The notes beneath the pieces were generated by a model. It was not told where the DNA came from, made no database searches, and was given only the letters and a program-made list of their open reading frames with translations. A program made the position numbers and the translations under genes. A stretch of 64,000 nt of DNA, taken from assembly GCF_002980495.1 (NCBI RefSeq), contig NZ_PVBR01000005.1, positions 186,001 to 250,000 of the forward strand. Reading direction: 5' to 3'. The DNA is from Phyllobacterium phragmitis (GTDB lineage Bacteria > Pseudomonadota > Alphaproteobacteria > Rhizobiales > Rhizobiaceae). Shown here one piece after another: positions 48,187-57,652 of this stretch. Within the stretch, counting starts at the first letter, position 1. Every line of letters begins with the position of its first letter.

Positions 48187-48360
48187 CCCTCGTGGTTCGA
48201 GGCTCATTCCGCTGCGCTCCATTCGCACCTCACCATGAGGGCTACTGGAGCGCCACCGTCCTTCATCCTCACCATGAGGCTGTTGGAGCGTGCTGTCCTT
48301 CACCCTCATCCTGAGGTGCGTAGTGGAGCGAAGCGGAACGAAGCCTCGAAGGGCGAGGGT
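48187..48360. repeat. palindromic repeat between serC and serA
   Basis: Inverted arms CCCTCGTGGTTCGAGGCTC (48187 on) and GAAGCCTCGAAGGGCGAGGG (to 48360), with inner CCTCACCATGAGG-type palindromes repeated three times. It forms the 231-bp spacer between serC and serA. Confidence 0.65.
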
Positions 48361-48388
48361 GAAGCGCACCACATTCAAGGATATCACA

Positions 48389-49987
48389 ATGCCTCGCGTT
48401 CTCGTATCAGACAAACTTTCCCCCACCGCCGTTCAAATTTTCAAAGACCGCGGCGTCGAAGTCGATTATCTGCCCGATCTCGGCAAGGACAAGGATAGGC
48501 TTCTCGAAGTCATCGACCAGTATGACGGTCTGGCGATCCGGTCGGCCACCAAGGTCACGGAAAAGCTGATCGCCGCCGCCACGAAGCTCAAGGTGATCGG
48601 CCGGGCCGGCATCGGCGTCGACAATGTCGATATCCCGGCGGCGTCGCGCCGCGGCATCATCGTCATGAACACGCCGTTCGGCAACTCGATCACCACCGCC
48701 GAACATGCCATCGCGCTGATGTTCGCCGTTGCCCGCCAGATGCCGGAGGCCGATGTCTCCACCCGCGCGGGCAAATGGGAAAAGAACCGCTTCATGGGCG
48801 TCGAGATCACCGGCAAAACGCTGGGCGTGATCGGCTGCGGCAATATCGGCTCGATTGTGGCGACGCGCGGCGTTGGCCTCAAGATGCATGTCGTCGCCTT
48901 CGATCCGTTCCTGTCCGAAGCCCGCGCGCAGGAGATCGGCGTGGAAAAGGTGGAGCTCGACGAACTCTTTGCACGCGCCGATTTCATCACGCTGCATACG
49001 CCGCTCACCGACAAGACCCGCAACATCATCAATGCCGACGCCATTGCCAGGATGAAGCAGGGCGTGCGCATCATCAATTGTGCGCGTGGCGGGCTGATCG
49101 TCGAGAAGGATCTGATTGAGGGGCTGAAGTCCGGCAAGGTCGCGGGCGCGGGCATCGACGTGTTCGAGGTGGAGCCGGCGACGGAGAACGAGCTGTTCCA
49201 CCTGCCAAACGTCGTCTGCACGCCGCATCTGGGCGCATCGACCTCGGAGGCGCAAGAGAACGTTGCGTTGCAGGTCGCGGAACAGATGTCGGATTATTTG
49301 ATCAAGGGCGCCGTCTCCAACGCCATCAACATGCCGTCGATCACGGCAGAGGAAGCGCCTCGGTTGAAACCTTTCGTCAAGCTGGCGGAAGTGCTGGGCG
49401 CGTTCGTGGGCCAGGTGACCGATGAGCCTATCCAGGAAGTGGAAGTGCTGTTCGACGGCATTACCGCTGCGATGAACACGCGGGCGCTGATCAGCGCCGC
49501 ACTTGCCGGACTGATCCGTCCGCAGATGTCGGACGTCAACATGGTTTCCGCGCCGATCATGGTCAAGGAGCGCGGCATCATCGTTTCCGAGGTCAAGCGC
49601 GACAAGTCCGGCGTGTTCGACGGCTATATCAAGCTGACGGTGAAAACCACGCAGCGCACCCGGTCTATCGCCGGAACCTGCTTCTCCGATGGCAAGCCGC
49701 GCTTCATCCAGATCAAGGGCATCAATCTGGATGCCGAGGTCGGCCAGCACATGCTCTACACCACCAATAACGACACGCCGGGGATGATCGGTATGCTCGG
49801 CATGGTCTGCGGCAAGCATGGCGTCAATATCGCCAACTTCTCGCTGGGCCGTAATCATCCGGGCGGCGATGCGATTGCGCTGCTCTATCTGGATGAGCGG
49901 GTCCCCGAAAATGTTCTGGAGGAGTTGCGCTCGCATACGGCGATCAATTCCGCTCGGCCACTGCAATTCGATGTGGCCGAGGCTTAA
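48389..49987 (+). CDS. serA: D-3-phosphoglycerate dehydrogenase
   Basis: A 532-residue long-form PGDH starting serine synthesis by oxidising 3-phosphoglycerate. The NAD site is LGVIGCGNIGSIVA (about residues 149-162), and catalytic residues lie in NCARGGLIVE (about 230-239, Arg) and CTPHLGASTSEAQ (about 274-286, His). A C-terminal ASB plus ACT domain (about 330-532; NNDTPGMIGMLG) gives feedback sensing of serine in relatives. ATG 48389 is chosen over an upstream start inside the repeat. Confidence 0.97.
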   Translation: MPRVLVSDKLSPTAVQIFKDRGVEVDYLPDLGKDKDRLLEVIDQYDGLAIRSATKVTEKLIAAATKLKVIGRAGIGVDNVDIPAASRRGIIVMNTPFGNSITTAEHAIALMFAVARQMPEADVSTRAGKWEKNRFMGVEITGKTLGVIGCGNIGSIVATRGVGLKMHVVAFDPFLSEARAQEIGVEKVELDELFARADFITLHTPLTDKTRNIINADAIARMKQGVRIINCARGGLIVEKDLIEGLKSGKVAGAGIDVFEVEPATENELFHLPNVVCTPHLGASTSEAQENVALQVAEQMSDYLIKGAVSNAINMPSITAEEAPRLKPFVKLAEVLGAFVGQVTDEPIQEVEVLFDGITAAMNTRALISAALAGLIRPQMSDVNMVSAPIMVKERGIIVSEVKRDKSGVFDGYIKLTVKTTQRTRSIAGTCFSDGKPRFIQIKGINLDAEVGQHMLYTTNNDTPGMIGMLGMVCGKHGVNIANFSLGRNHPGGDAIALLYLDERVPENVLEELRSHTAINSARPLQFDVAEA

Positions 49988-49993
49988 AGAAGA

Positions 49994-50503
49994 ATGGCTG
50001 GCGGTCGGCACTGGCGGCTGATGCGCGGGGAGGATATTCCCCGCGTCAGCGCTATTGCCGCCGCCATTCATACGGATTTCTTCGAGGATGACGCCGTTTA
50101 TATCGAACGGCTCAGCCTCTATCCCGCCGGCTGTTTCGTGCTTGAAGGCGCGGGAGGGGTCACCGGATATGGGGTGAGCCACCCCTGGATGAGGGGGCAT
50201 GTCCCCAAGCTGAACACGCTTTTGGGGACCATTCCCCCCGATGCAGGCACCTGTTATCTGCATGATATCGCCCTCATGCCGGAAGCCCGCTCCGGCGGTC
50301 TCGCCGGTCGCATCGTGACGATGATGGCCGAACAGGCGATGCGCGACGGCTTCGGATCGATGTCGCTCGTGGCGGTCAATGGTTCGTCGGGGTTCTGGCG
50401 GAAGCAGGGGTTTTCCATTGTGGACGTGCCGGAGTTGGCGCCCAAGCTGCTGAGCTATTCCGATGATGCGCGGTATATGGTGCGGACGCTTTCCACCGTG
50501 TGA
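49994..50503 (+). CDS. GNAT-family N-acetyltransferase
   Basis: A 169-residue GNAT: IALMPEARSGGLAGRIVTMM (about residues 91-110) carries the acetyl-CoA pyrophosphate loop (R/Q-x-x-G-x-G/A), and SMSLVAVNGSSGFWRKQGF (about 122-140) is the fourth motif. It starts 6 bp after the serA stop. The substrate is unknown; it could act on a small metabolite or a protein N-terminus. Confidence 0.85.
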   Translation: MAGGRHWRLMRGEDIPRVSAIAAAIHTDFFEDDAVYIERLSLYPAGCFVLEGAGGVTGYGVSHPWMRGHVPKLNTLLGTIPPDAGTCYLHDIALMPEARSGGLAGRIVTMMAEQAMRDGFGSMSLVAVNGSSGFWRKQGFSIVDVPELAPKLLSYSDDARYMVRTLSTV

Positions 50504-50507
50504 CATT

Positions 50508-50727
50508 AGAGTCTGTCATGGTTTGATTGAAACATTGGCAGGACAACGCTCCATGTTCTGCCGTCATCCTCGGGCTTGTCCCGAGGATCTGCCATAAGAA
50601 AAAAGAGAAGAAAATACGGCCCTCGCCGATCAGCCACGGCAGATTCTCGGGACATCCTCGGGTTTAACCCGAGGACTTCGAATGACGGCGAGGGGGAGGC
50701 TATTTCAAGCTAGCCCTGACAGACTCT
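50508..50727. repeat. MITE-like element, copy 3
   Basis: A 220-bp element with AGAGTCTGTCATGG at the left (50508 on) and TGACAGACTCT at the right (50717-50727), and internal CTTGTCCCGAGGATCTGCC. It follows the GNAT stop by 4 bp. An inner arm carries a local duplication-like insertion near 50651. Confidence 0.65.
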
Positions 50728-50825
50728 AAAAGAAAAGGTCGCGCTTTGGGGGTTGAGCCTATATAGAGGCTCACGTTTGTCATTTCATGGCGGGCGGAGT
50801 TCCGCCCGGAGCGGAGAATCTCTTC

Positions 50826-52115
50826 ATGGCCAATGTGGTTGTCGTCGGGTCGCAGTGGGGCGACGAGGGCAAGGGTAAGATCGTCGACTGGCTGTCGGAA
50901 CGCGCCGATGTGATCGTGCGCTATCAGGGCGGCCATAATGCCGGGCATACGCTGGTGATCGACGGTGTCAGCTACAAACTTTCGCTGCTGCCGTCCGGCC
51001 TGGTGCGCGGCAAGCTCAGCGTCATCGGCAATGGCGTGGTGGTCGACCCGCATCATTTCGTCGCCGAAGTGGTCAAGCTGCGGGCGCAGGGGGTGGAGAT
51101 TTCGCCCGATGTGCTGCGGGTTGCCGAGAACGCGCCGTTGATCCTGTCGCTGCACCGTGACCTCGACGCGATACGCGAAGGTTCCAATTCCGGCCTGAAA
51201 ATCGGCACCACCAAGCGCGGCATCGGTCCTGCCTATGAGGACAAGGTCGGCCGCCGCGCCATCCGCGTCATCGATCTTGCCGAGCCGGAAACGTTGCAGC
51301 CGAAGGTGGAGCGCCTGCTCGCCCACCACAACGCGCTGCGTCGCGGCATGGGGCTGGACGAAATCGCGGTCGAAGCCATCATGCAGGAGCTGACCTCGGT
51401 GGCGGGCGAGATCCTGCCTTATATCGATCAGGTCGGGCGCGTGCTCGACGAGCGCCGCAAGGCGGGCGATCGCATCCTGTTCGAGGGTGCTCAGGGCGCG
51501 CTGCTCGACAATGATCATGGCACCTATCCCTTCGTGACCTCGTCCAACACGGTTGCCGGGCAGGCCGCCGCAGGTTCTGGGCTTGGACCGACGTCGATCG
51601 GCTATGTGCTGGGCATCACGAAGGCCTATACGACGCGCGTCGGCGAAGGGCCGTTCCCGACCGAACTCGATGACGAGATCGGCAATTTTCTCGGCACGCG
51701 CGGCCATGAATTCGGGGTGGTGACGGGCCGCAAGCGTCGTTGCGGCTGGTTCGACGCGGTCATCGTGCGCCAGACGGTTCGCACATCGGGCATCACCGGC
51801 ATTGCGCTGACCAAGCTCGATGTTCTCGACGGGCTTGAAGAGATCAAGATCTGCGTCGCCTATGAGCTGGACGGCAAGCGGATCGACTATCTGCCCGCTT
51901 CGATGGGCGCGCAGACCCGTGTCAAGCCGATCTACGAGACGCTGCCCGGCTGGACCGAGACGACGGCGGGGGCGCGGTCCTGGAACGAGCTTCCGGCTCA
52001 GGCGGTCAAATATGTCCGCTACATCGAGGAACTGATTGGGGCTCCGGTGGCGATGCTTTCGACGAGCCCGGAACGCGAGGACACGATCCTGGTGACGGAT
52101 CCCTTCCAGGATTGA
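50826..52115 (+). CDS. purA: adenylosuccinate synthetase
   Basis: A 429-residue GTP-dependent enzyme joining IMP and aspartate on the way to AMP. The N-terminal [18 protein letters not shown] (about residues 8-25) is the P-loop-like GTP site; the IMP site includes the [11 protein letters not shown] stretch (about 34-44). ATG 50826 gives the canonical MANVVVVG start; an in-frame start 39 bases upstream is unlikely. Confidence 0.97.
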   Translation: MANVVVVGSQWGDEGKGKIVDWLSERADVIVRYQGGHNAGHTLVIDGVSYKLSLLPSGLVRGKLSVIGNGVVVDPHHFVAEVVKLRAQGVEISPDVLRVAENAPLILSLHRDLDAIREGSNSGLKIGTTKRGIGPAYEDKVGRRAIRVIDLAEPETLQPKVERLLAHHNALRRGMGLDEIAVEAIMQELTSVAGEILPYIDQVGRVLDERRKAGDRILFEGAQGALLDNDHGTYPFVTSSNTVAGQAAAGSGLGPTSIGYVLGITKAYTTRVGEGPFPTELDDEIGNFLGTRGHEFGVVTGRKRRCGWFDAVIVRQTVRTSGITGIALTKLDVLDGLEEIKICVAYELDGKRIDYLPASMGAQTRVKPIYETLPGWTETTAGARSWNELPAQAVKYVRYIEELIGAPVAMLSTSPEREDTILVTDPFQD

Positions 52116-52246
52116 TCTTTACAGCCGCCGAACGCGTGGGTGCTTATGGAAGGGAAATCATCCCGGAAATTTTGCTTTTGCTTGATTATTGTGATTATTG
52201 AGCACTTTAATAGCGACACTTATTAGCAGATCACGAGCACTACGGC

Positions 52247-53806
52247 ATGGCAGATTTCGCAGCGGTACTGAAAAAGACCATAGACGGACAGGCGCATCCA
52301 ACGCCCGAATTGCGGCAGCGCGTCTATGCCAAGGCACGTGCGACGATCGAGCAGAAGCTCGTTTCCGCCAATGCGCCGGCCGCTGTCGCCAACCGTCAGC
52401 GCAAGGCGCTGGAAGAGGCCATTGGCGAAGTCGAAGCTCAATATGAGACGCCCGAGATAGATGAGGCGCCCGAGGTCATTCCGCAGGAACCTGTCGCGGA
52501 AGAGCCTGCTGTCGAAGAAAATCCCGTAGAAGAAACCGCCGCTGCGGAAGAAACGAGCGTGCCGGAAGCCGAGCCCGTCGGTGAGGCGGAACAGTCCTCC
52601 GATCCGCTTGAGGAGTTCCTGAGGGGTGCTCAGCCTGCCCCGATACCTTCCTCCCATACGATGCCGGATTTCACCGCGGAAGGCCCAGCGGCATCGCGAC
52701 TACCGGTTTCGCACGAGGATGACCCGGTGCTTTCGATCGATCGCGGCGAGCGTGACGAATGGCGCCAGGATCGTGCGGAGGAAGACGCTTTCGCACGCGC
52801 TGCACCATATGAAGTCAATGAGGAACGGCGCGGGCCGGTCCGGGGGCTGATCCTCGGTCTGATCGCGCTGCTTGTGCTCGGCGGTATCGGATATGCCGCC
52901 TGGAGCAACACGGAACAGTTGCAGACCTATATGACTGGTATCATGGACCGGTTCAACGGAAGTGGTGACGTCGCCAACGAACCGGCGCCGGCGGCCTCGG
53001 AGGGGCAGCCCGCAGAGGAGCAGCAGCCAGCGCCGGCAGACACAACACCTGCGCCGCCCCCGGAAAACGACGCCAGCCAGCAGCCAGCGGCACAGCCGAA
53101 GCTGACACAGCGCTTGATGCCGGATGGTTCGGAAGTCGATCCGGGCCCGGCGGGCGACAAGCCCGGAGTGGGCGAGGGGACGTCGGTTACCGCATCCAGC
53201 GATGAGGCGCAGCCGCAAAAGCCCGCTGCGGTTCCAGTGGGGCAGCAGGCTTTCTTCTATGAGGAACGCAGTGGCCAGGACGCGGGCTCGGCGAAGAAGG
53301 GTTCCGTCGTCTGGTCCGTCGTGCAGGAATCGCCCGGTGAGGGTGAACCGGAAGAGCCGGCGATCCGGGCCGATGTCACGGTGCCGGAAGGCAATCTCAA
53401 CCTGCGCATGCTCATTCGCCGCAATACCGACAAGTCGCTGCCGGCGAGCCATCTGATTGAAATGATCTTCACCGTGCCGGATGATTTTGCCGGTGGTGCG
53501 ATCGACAATGTGCAGCGTGTGACGTTCAAGGACACCGAACAGTCCGCCGGAAGCCCGCTGATCGCCATTCCAGCGAAGATCGCCGACAATTTCTTCATCG
53601 TGGCGCTGAACGATGCACGCACCGCCGTGGATACCAACATGACGCTCATGCGCCGCCAGCAATGGATCGACATCCCGATCACCTACCGGACGGGTCGCCG
53701 CGCGCTCATCACCGTTGAAAAGGGCGTGCCCGGCGACAAGGTTTTCGACGAGGTGCTGAAGGATTGGAGCAACACGGGCAACGGCGACGGCAATACCGGA
53801 GGCTGA
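52247..53806 (+). CDS. unknown single-pass membrane protein with acidic cytoplasmic region
   Basis: A 519-residue protein I cannot assign. N-terminal residues 1-65 are helical and charged. An acidic, Pro/Glu-rich low-complexity stretch follows (about 66-135: EAPEVIPQEPVAEEPAVEE). One membrane helix lies at about 198-218 (LILGLIALLVLGGIGYAAW) after positive residues (EERRGPVRG). The periplasmic part is Pro/Ala/Gln-rich (about 240-330), then a folded C-terminal domain (about 340-505) with SLPASHLIEMIFTVPDDF and RTGRRALITVEKG. The layout resembles a membrane-anchored adaptor, with polyproline that may depend on EF-P. Downstream of purA and followed by a strong terminator. Confidence 0.8.
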   Translation: MADFAAVLKKTIDGQAHPTPELRQRVYAKARATIEQKLVSANAPAAVANRQRKALEEAIGEVEAQYETPEIDEAPEVIPQEPVAEEPAVEENPVEETAAAEETSVPEAEPVGEAEQSSDPLEEFLRGAQPAPIPSSHTMPDFTAEGPAASRLPVSHEDDPVLSIDRGERDEWRQDRAEEDAFARAAPYEVNEERRGPVRGLILGLIALLVLGGIGYAAWSNTEQLQTYMTGIMDRFNGSGDVANEPAPAASEGQPAEEQQPAPADTTPAPPPENDASQQPAAQPKLTQRLMPDGSEVDPGPAGDKPGVGEGTSVTASSDEAQPQKPAAVPVGQQAFFYEERSGQDAGSAKKGSVVWSVVQESPGEGEPEEPAIRADVTVPEGNLNLRMLIRRNTDKSLPASHLIEMIFTVPDDFAGGAIDNVQRVTFKDTEQSAGSPLIAIPAKIADNFFIVALNDARTAVDTNMTLMRRQQWIDIPITYRTGRRALITVEKGVPGDKVFDEVLKDWSNTGNGDGNTGG

Positions 53807-53840
53807 CGACCGCGCCTGCGACGGTTGCTTGAAACTTGCA

Positions 53841-53887
53841 GAAAATGAAAGGGCTCCGCTTATTATTGCGGGGCCTTTTCATTTTTC
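53841..53887 (+). terminator. intrinsic terminator of the unknown membrane protein gene
   Basis: A long stem: AAAATGAAAGGGCTCCGC pairs with GCGGGGCCTTTTCATTTT with minor mismatches, followed by TTTTT. Confidence 0.82.
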
Positions 53888-54014
53888 TACGGATGGCGGC
53901 GTGTCCGTCAACCGGACCTGAACCTTTCACTGGGTCCAGGTGAAAGCTTCTGCTGATCGAACTTGACAGTCGTACCCATATTCCAACCGTAGCAGCGGGC
54001 GGCATCGTCGAGGT

Positions 54015-54057
54015 ATGGATTCCTGTGCCCGGGCCTGTGCTTGTCACAGGAATCCAT
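54015..54057. repeat. palindromic intergenic repeat (ATGGATTCCTGTG arms)
   Basis: Perfect 13-bp arms ATGGATTCCTGTG (54015-54027) and CACAGGAATCCAT (54045-54057). A fragment with CCTGTG...CACAGGAATGACG occurs near 11240. A CTTTCAC/GTGAAAG hairpin lies to the left at 53924-53946. Confidence 0.6.
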
Positions 54058-54136
54058 GTCTCGCCAGTTCCATAGTTCTGGCGGTGCAGAACGATGCAAG
54101 GCCAAGCGATTGCATCAAATTAGCCGCCGCTCCAGC

Positions 54137-54166
54137 AAAAAAGGCTCCGTCTATCTGACGGAGCCC
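54137..54166 (-). terminator. intrinsic terminator of rpoH
   Basis: Read on the minus strand: GGCTCCGTC-AGATA-GACGGAGCC followed by TTTTTT, about 36-65 bases past the rpoH stop. Confidence 0.85.
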
Positions 54167-54201
54167 TCTTCATTTATCAACCGTGTCAGGCTGTTATCTT
54201 A

Positions 54202-55107
54202 TCATTGAGCAGCACCGGTATGGACCAGTGCCTTTTGCTGGCTGATCGCCGCCGCCTTCACCGAATCCTGCACCTTTTCAAAGGCGCGGACCTCGATCTG
54301 GCGCACACGCTCGCGGCTGATGCCGAACTCGGTCGACAGATCCTCGAGCGTCACCGGATCATCCGAGAGGCGGCGCGCCTCGAAGATGCGGCGTTCGCGA
54401 TCATTGAGCGAAGCCATGGCGCCGGTCAGCATCGAACGGCGGTTTTCCAACTCGTCCTGTTCGATCAGGATCTGCTCCTGACTTGAACTCTTGTCGACGA
54501 GCCAATCCTGCCATTCGCCGGATTCGCCCTCAGTCGCGCGGATCGGCGCGTTGAGCGAAGCATCGCCGGAGAGGCGGCGGTTCATCGAGATCACCTCTTC
54601 CTCGCTGACATTCAGCCGGGTGGCGATTTCGCTGACCTGTTCAGGGTTGAGATCGCCCTCATCGAGCGCCTGGATCTTGCTCTTCACCTTGCGCAGGTTG
54701 AAGAACAGACGCTTCTGATTGGCGGTCGTCCCCATTTTGACAAGGCTCCACGAACGCAGGATGTATTCCTGAATGGAAGCCTTGATCCACCACATGGCAT
54801 AGGTGGCCAGGCGGAAGCCGCGCTCCGGTTCGAAACGCTTGACCGCCTGCATCAGGCCGACATTGCCCTCGGAGATGACTTCACCGATCGGCAACCCATA
54901 GCCGCGATAGCCCATGGCGATCTTCGCCACGAGACGAAGATGGCTGGTTACGAGCCTGTGCGCGGCCTGCGGGTCGGCATGTTCGAGATAACGCTTGGCC
55001 AGCATGTATTCTTCCTGCGGCTCAAGCATGGGAAAACGGCGGATTTCCTCGAGATAGCGGGTAAGACCGCCATCACCGGAAACAAGACTTGGAAGACTCT
55101 GGGCCAT
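54202..55107 (-). CDS. rpoH: RNA polymerase heat-shock sigma factor
   Basis: A 301-residue sigma70-family factor: region 2 with RLVTSHLRLVAKIAMGYRGYG and FRLATYAMWWIKASIQEYIL, the RpoH box region QKRLFFNLRKVKSKI (about residues 130-144) and region 4 with DLSTEFGISRERVRQIEVRAFEKVQ (about 258-282). It directs heat-shock transcription. Rhizobia often carry two RpoH copies; this may be RpoH1. FtsH, which degrades RpoH in E. coli, is encoded at 39.1 kb here. Confidence 0.94.
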   Translation of the reverse strand: MAQSLPSLVSGDGGLTRYLEEIRRFPMLEPQEEYMLAKRYLEHADPQAAHRLVTSHLRLVAKIAMGYRGYGLPIGEVISEGNVGLMQAVKRFEPERGFRLATYAMWWIKASIQEYILRSWSLVKMGTTANQKRLFFNLRKVKSKIQALDEGDLNPEQVSEIATRLNVSEEEVISMNRRLSGDASLNAPIRATEGESGEWQDWLVDKSSSQEQILIEQDELENRRSMLTGAMASLNDRERRIFEARRLSDDPVTLEDLSTEFGISRERVRQIEVRAFEKVQDSVKAAAISQQKALVHTGAAQ

Positions 55108-55421
55108 ATAGCACCCTCCTCTTTAGATATCGGATCTCCAACGCGGCAGACCCGTTGCGCCCGATTGCCCTTCGCACCTCGGGCGTAAGATGACCTATAT
55201 AATCATCATTTAGGCGAAAACACGATCCTTTAAGGCGCGAAACAATCTGTCACATCAAAGTGAACGATAATTCGGTGCGAAAAGTTTCACTTTTACCGAA
55301 ACAAATAAAATCAAATCCGAACGGCTTTTCTGGTCCTCAGGTCTTTCACTTTTAGACAAAAGCGGTTCGTTGCATCGGCATCGCGCCCAAATCCGGCGAT
55401 GCCAGTAAATGAGAACCGCAT
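55108..55421. other. rpoH-rluD intergenic region
   Basis: A 314-bp gap. The 200 bases before the rpoH start are AT-rich and should hold its promoter(s). The nested hairpin at 55358-55420 is described separately. I see no other gene. Confidence 0.5.
55358..55420 (-). terminator. nested hairpin after rluD
   Basis: An outer pair GCGGTT (55362-55367)/AACCGC (55414-55419) encloses an inner pair GGCATCGC (55377-55384)/GCGATGCC (55396-55403). Read on the minus strand a TTTTGTC tract follows. It may terminate rluD. Confidence 0.5.
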
Positions 55422-56426
55422 TTAACCAGCGTGGGTTCGAAACGCTGCGACCAGATCGGCCATGTCCTGCGGAAGCGGCGCTTCGAAGCGCATGACGGCA
55501 TTATCCGCAGGATGGGCGAAACTCAGCAGCCTTGCGTGCAAGGCCTGCCGGGGAAAGTCGGTCACTGCCTGCTTCAAGGGTTCGGCCAGCTTGTTGGCCT
55601 TGGTCTTGAACGCGCTGCCATATTCCATATCACCAACCAGGGGATGTCCGATATGAGCCATATGGACGCGGATCTGGTGGGTCCTGCCGGTTTCCAGGCG
55701 GCATTCGATCAGCGAGGCGAGGGCGGTCGCGTCTTCTTTCGCGCCGAAACGCTCGATCACGGAATAATGCGTCACCGCATGACGGGCATCGTCGCGGCTG
55801 TCGCTGACCACCGCTTGCTTGGTGCGATCGCGGTGCGAGCGGCCAAGCGTGGCATCGACCGTTCCGGTGGCGCGATCCGTGGTGCCCCAGACCAGCGCCA
55901 GATAGGCGCGCTCGAGATCGCCCGTGCGGCCATGATCGGCGAATTGCTCGCTCAGGTGCCGATGGGCGCGGTCGTTCTTGGCCACCACCATGACGCCGCT
56001 CGTCTCCTTGTCGAGGCGGTGGACGATGCCCGGCCGCTTGACGCCGCCAATGCCCGAAAGCGTATCGCTGCAATGATGGATCAACGCGTTGACGAGCGTG
56101 CCGGTCCAGTTGCCATTGCCAGGATGGACGACCAGCCCCGCCGGCTTGTTGATGACGATGACATCATCATCCTCGAACAGGATGTCGAGCGGGATGTCCT
56201 CGCCCTCGGGTTCGGCCGGCTCGGGCTCCGGCATTTCCAGCAGGATCGACGCGCCTTCACGCAGCTTGTGCTTGGGTTCGTGGACGGGCTTACCGTCCAC
56301 CGTAACCTGCCCGCCTGCGATCAGCGACTGGATGCGGTTGCGCGACAGATCCGGGGCAAGCTGCGCCGCCAGCCACTGGTCGAGGCGCTTTCCCGCGGCA
56401 TCCGCGTCGGCAATTAGCTCTTTCAA
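55422..56426 (-). CDS. rluD: 23S rRNA pseudouridine synthase RluD-like
   Basis: A 334-residue RluA/RluD pseudouridine synthase: N-terminal S4-like domain (RLDQWLAAQLAPDLSRNRIQ), then the catalytic HRLDKETSGVMVVAKN with the active Asp (about residue 143). It modifies uridines in 23S rRNA. The start is uncertain: TTG 56426 (with GGGAAGAG upstream) gives a family-like N-terminus at LKELIADADAAGKRLDQ; ATG 56474 adds 16 residues and overlaps the divergent gene. I prefer the TTG. Confidence 0.88.
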   Translation of the reverse strand: MKELIADADAAGKRLDQWLAAQLAPDLSRNRIQSLIAGGQVTVDGKPVHEPKHKLREGASILLEMPEPEPAEPEGEDIPLDILFEDDDVIVINKPAGLVVHPGNGNWTGTLVNALIHHCSDTLSGIGGVKRPGIVHRLDKETSGVMVVAKNDRAHRHLSEQFADHGRTGDLERAYLALVWGTTDRATGTVDATLGRSHRDRTKQAVVSDSRDDARHAVTHYSVIERFGAKEDATALASLIECRLETGRTHQIRVHMAHIGHPLVGDMEYGSAFKTKANKLAEPLKQAVTDFPRQALHARLLSFAHPADNAVMRFEAPLPQDMADLVAAFRTHAG

Positions 56427-56477
56427 TCGTCTCTTCCCTTCGTTATCACGCCACCCAGTATGAACCGGAGACATTTG

Positions 56478-56921
56478 ATGCAGGACCGATATCATCAGGG
56501 ATATCCTGATCGCCAGGCCTATCCCGGCGCCGATCCGGAGGAACCGCCGCTGGATCCCGCCATGGAGCGGGTGCGCCGCAAGATGATGAGGCTTCTGGCG
56601 GTTTCGATCGGTGTCATGCTTATCGGTCTTATGGCGGTGCTGGCGGCGGTTGTCTACAAGGTCACCCGCCCCGACGAGACGCAAACCTCGCTGCCCCACC
56701 CGGAAATCCCGGGGCAGGATGCGTCCGGTCAGGATATTCCGCCTGCTGTCATCGAATCGGAGGTTCCGCTGGCAGCCGGCACCCGTCTCTTGTCGCAGAG
56801 CCTTTCCGGCGATCATGTTTCGCTCGAGACGCTTTTGCCGGACGGGGGCACCGAGATCGTCATATATGATTTCCGCAAGTCCCGCATCGTCGCCCGCATG
56901 CGTCTCGGCAGCCTCGATTGA
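56478..56921 (+). CDS. small single-pass membrane protein divergent from rluD
   Basis: A 147-residue protein with a Pro/Tyr/Asp-rich N-terminus, one membrane helix (about residues 35-60: MMRLLAVSIGVMLIGLMAVL), a Thr/Pro-rich linker and a small C-terminal beta domain (about 85-147: LLSQSLSGDHVSLETLLPDGG, IVIYDFRKSRIVARMRL). ATG 56478 is chosen because GGAG lies 8 bases upstream; ATG 56460 is in frame but lacks one. I do not know its function. Confidence 0.75.
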   Translation: MQDRYHQGYPDRQAYPGADPEEPPLDPAMERVRRKMMRLLAVSIGVMLIGLMAVLAAVVYKVTRPDETQTSLPHPEIPGQDASGQDIPPAVIESEVPLAAGTRLLSQSLSGDHVSLETLLPDGGTEIVIYDFRKSRIVARMRLGSLD

Positions 56922-57022
56922 TGCGGTTTTCCTGCGCCAGACAAGGTTTTTGGCCATGGCGCATTATTTTCCCGAATAATCATTGCGCTTTCATCAGCGC
57001 TTGATTATATCGGCGCTGCCGC

Positions 57023-57098
57023 GCGCCCATCGTCTAGCGGTCCAGGACGCCGCCCTCTCACGGCGGAAACAGGGGTTCGATTCCCCTTGGGCGTGCCA
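57023..57098 (+). tRNA. tRNA-Glu (anticodon CTC)
   Basis: A 76-nt cloverleaf with CCA encoded: acceptor stem GCGCCCA/TGGGCGT (one G-U pair), anticodon stem CCGCC/GGCGG with loop CTCTCAC giving anticodon CTC (57057-57059), T arm AGGGGTTCGATTCCCC, discriminator G, and CCA at 57096-57098. It reads GAG. Confidence 0.95.
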
Positions 57099-57193
57099 GT
57101 ATTTGCCTGGTTTCGAAATAGCTGGCGCCGGTCGAACGGAAGCCATAGTTCTCGTTCATCTCGTGACAGCCATAATAGTGTCAGGAGGTTGAA

Positions 57194-57565
57194 ATGGATC
57201 GAGAACTCGTCACGGTAACGGTCTATTACAGTCTCATCGAAGCCAAGATCTGTGTCTCGATGCTGCAGGCACATGGAATTTATGCCTTCGCGCCGACAGA
57301 AGTTGCCAACAATGCTCCCCACATGATGATCGCGTTTGGCGGTATCCCGGTCATGGTGATCGATAGCGACTATGAAGCCGCGAAAGATCTGCTGGCCGAT
57401 ATCCGGGAAAAGGCCGACTTGCCGGAGCATCCCGAACCAAAGCCGGCATGGAAAGCGGCTTTAGACATTGCGGCGGGCGTGGCAAGCACGCTCTTCTTCG
57501 GAGTGCCACCGGCGCCAACTCCGCCAAAAGCATCCCGCAAGAAAGTCACGACGGCTTCCGGCTGA
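57194..57565 (+). CDS. DUF2007 domain protein
   Basis: A 123-residue protein: RELVTVTVYYSLIEAKICVSMLQAHGIYAFA (residues about 3-33) and VMVIDSDYEAAKDLLADI (about 53-70) form the DUF2007 signal-transducing fold. A Pro-rich linker and a single hydrophobic patch (about 90-103) follow. The family resembles ACT/PII-like domains. It is located just downstream of the tRNA; no operon partner is evident. Function is unknown. Confidence 0.8.
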   Translation: MDRELVTVTVYYSLIEAKICVSMLQAHGIYAFAPTEVANNAPHMMIAFGGIPVMVIDSDYEAAKDLLADIREKADLPEHPEPKPAWKAALDIAAGVASTLFFGVPPAPTPPKASRKKVTTASG

Positions 57566-57652
57566 CCGCCATCGCTATTTGGCCGGGCATTAACGTCGCC
57601 ATTCATCCGCAAAATTTTGCAAATGCTTGTCAACTGGCGCATAATCGGCTCT

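Noticed and set aside
48407-50506. A 699-codon open frame antisense to serA and the GNAT gene
   Set aside because: It mirrors serA codon by codon, has His/Arg-rich composition typical of GC-rich antisense frames and no domain. Several other long antisense frames (for example 4494-6131 opposite tkt and 1419-2711 opposite pgk) were rejected for the same reason.
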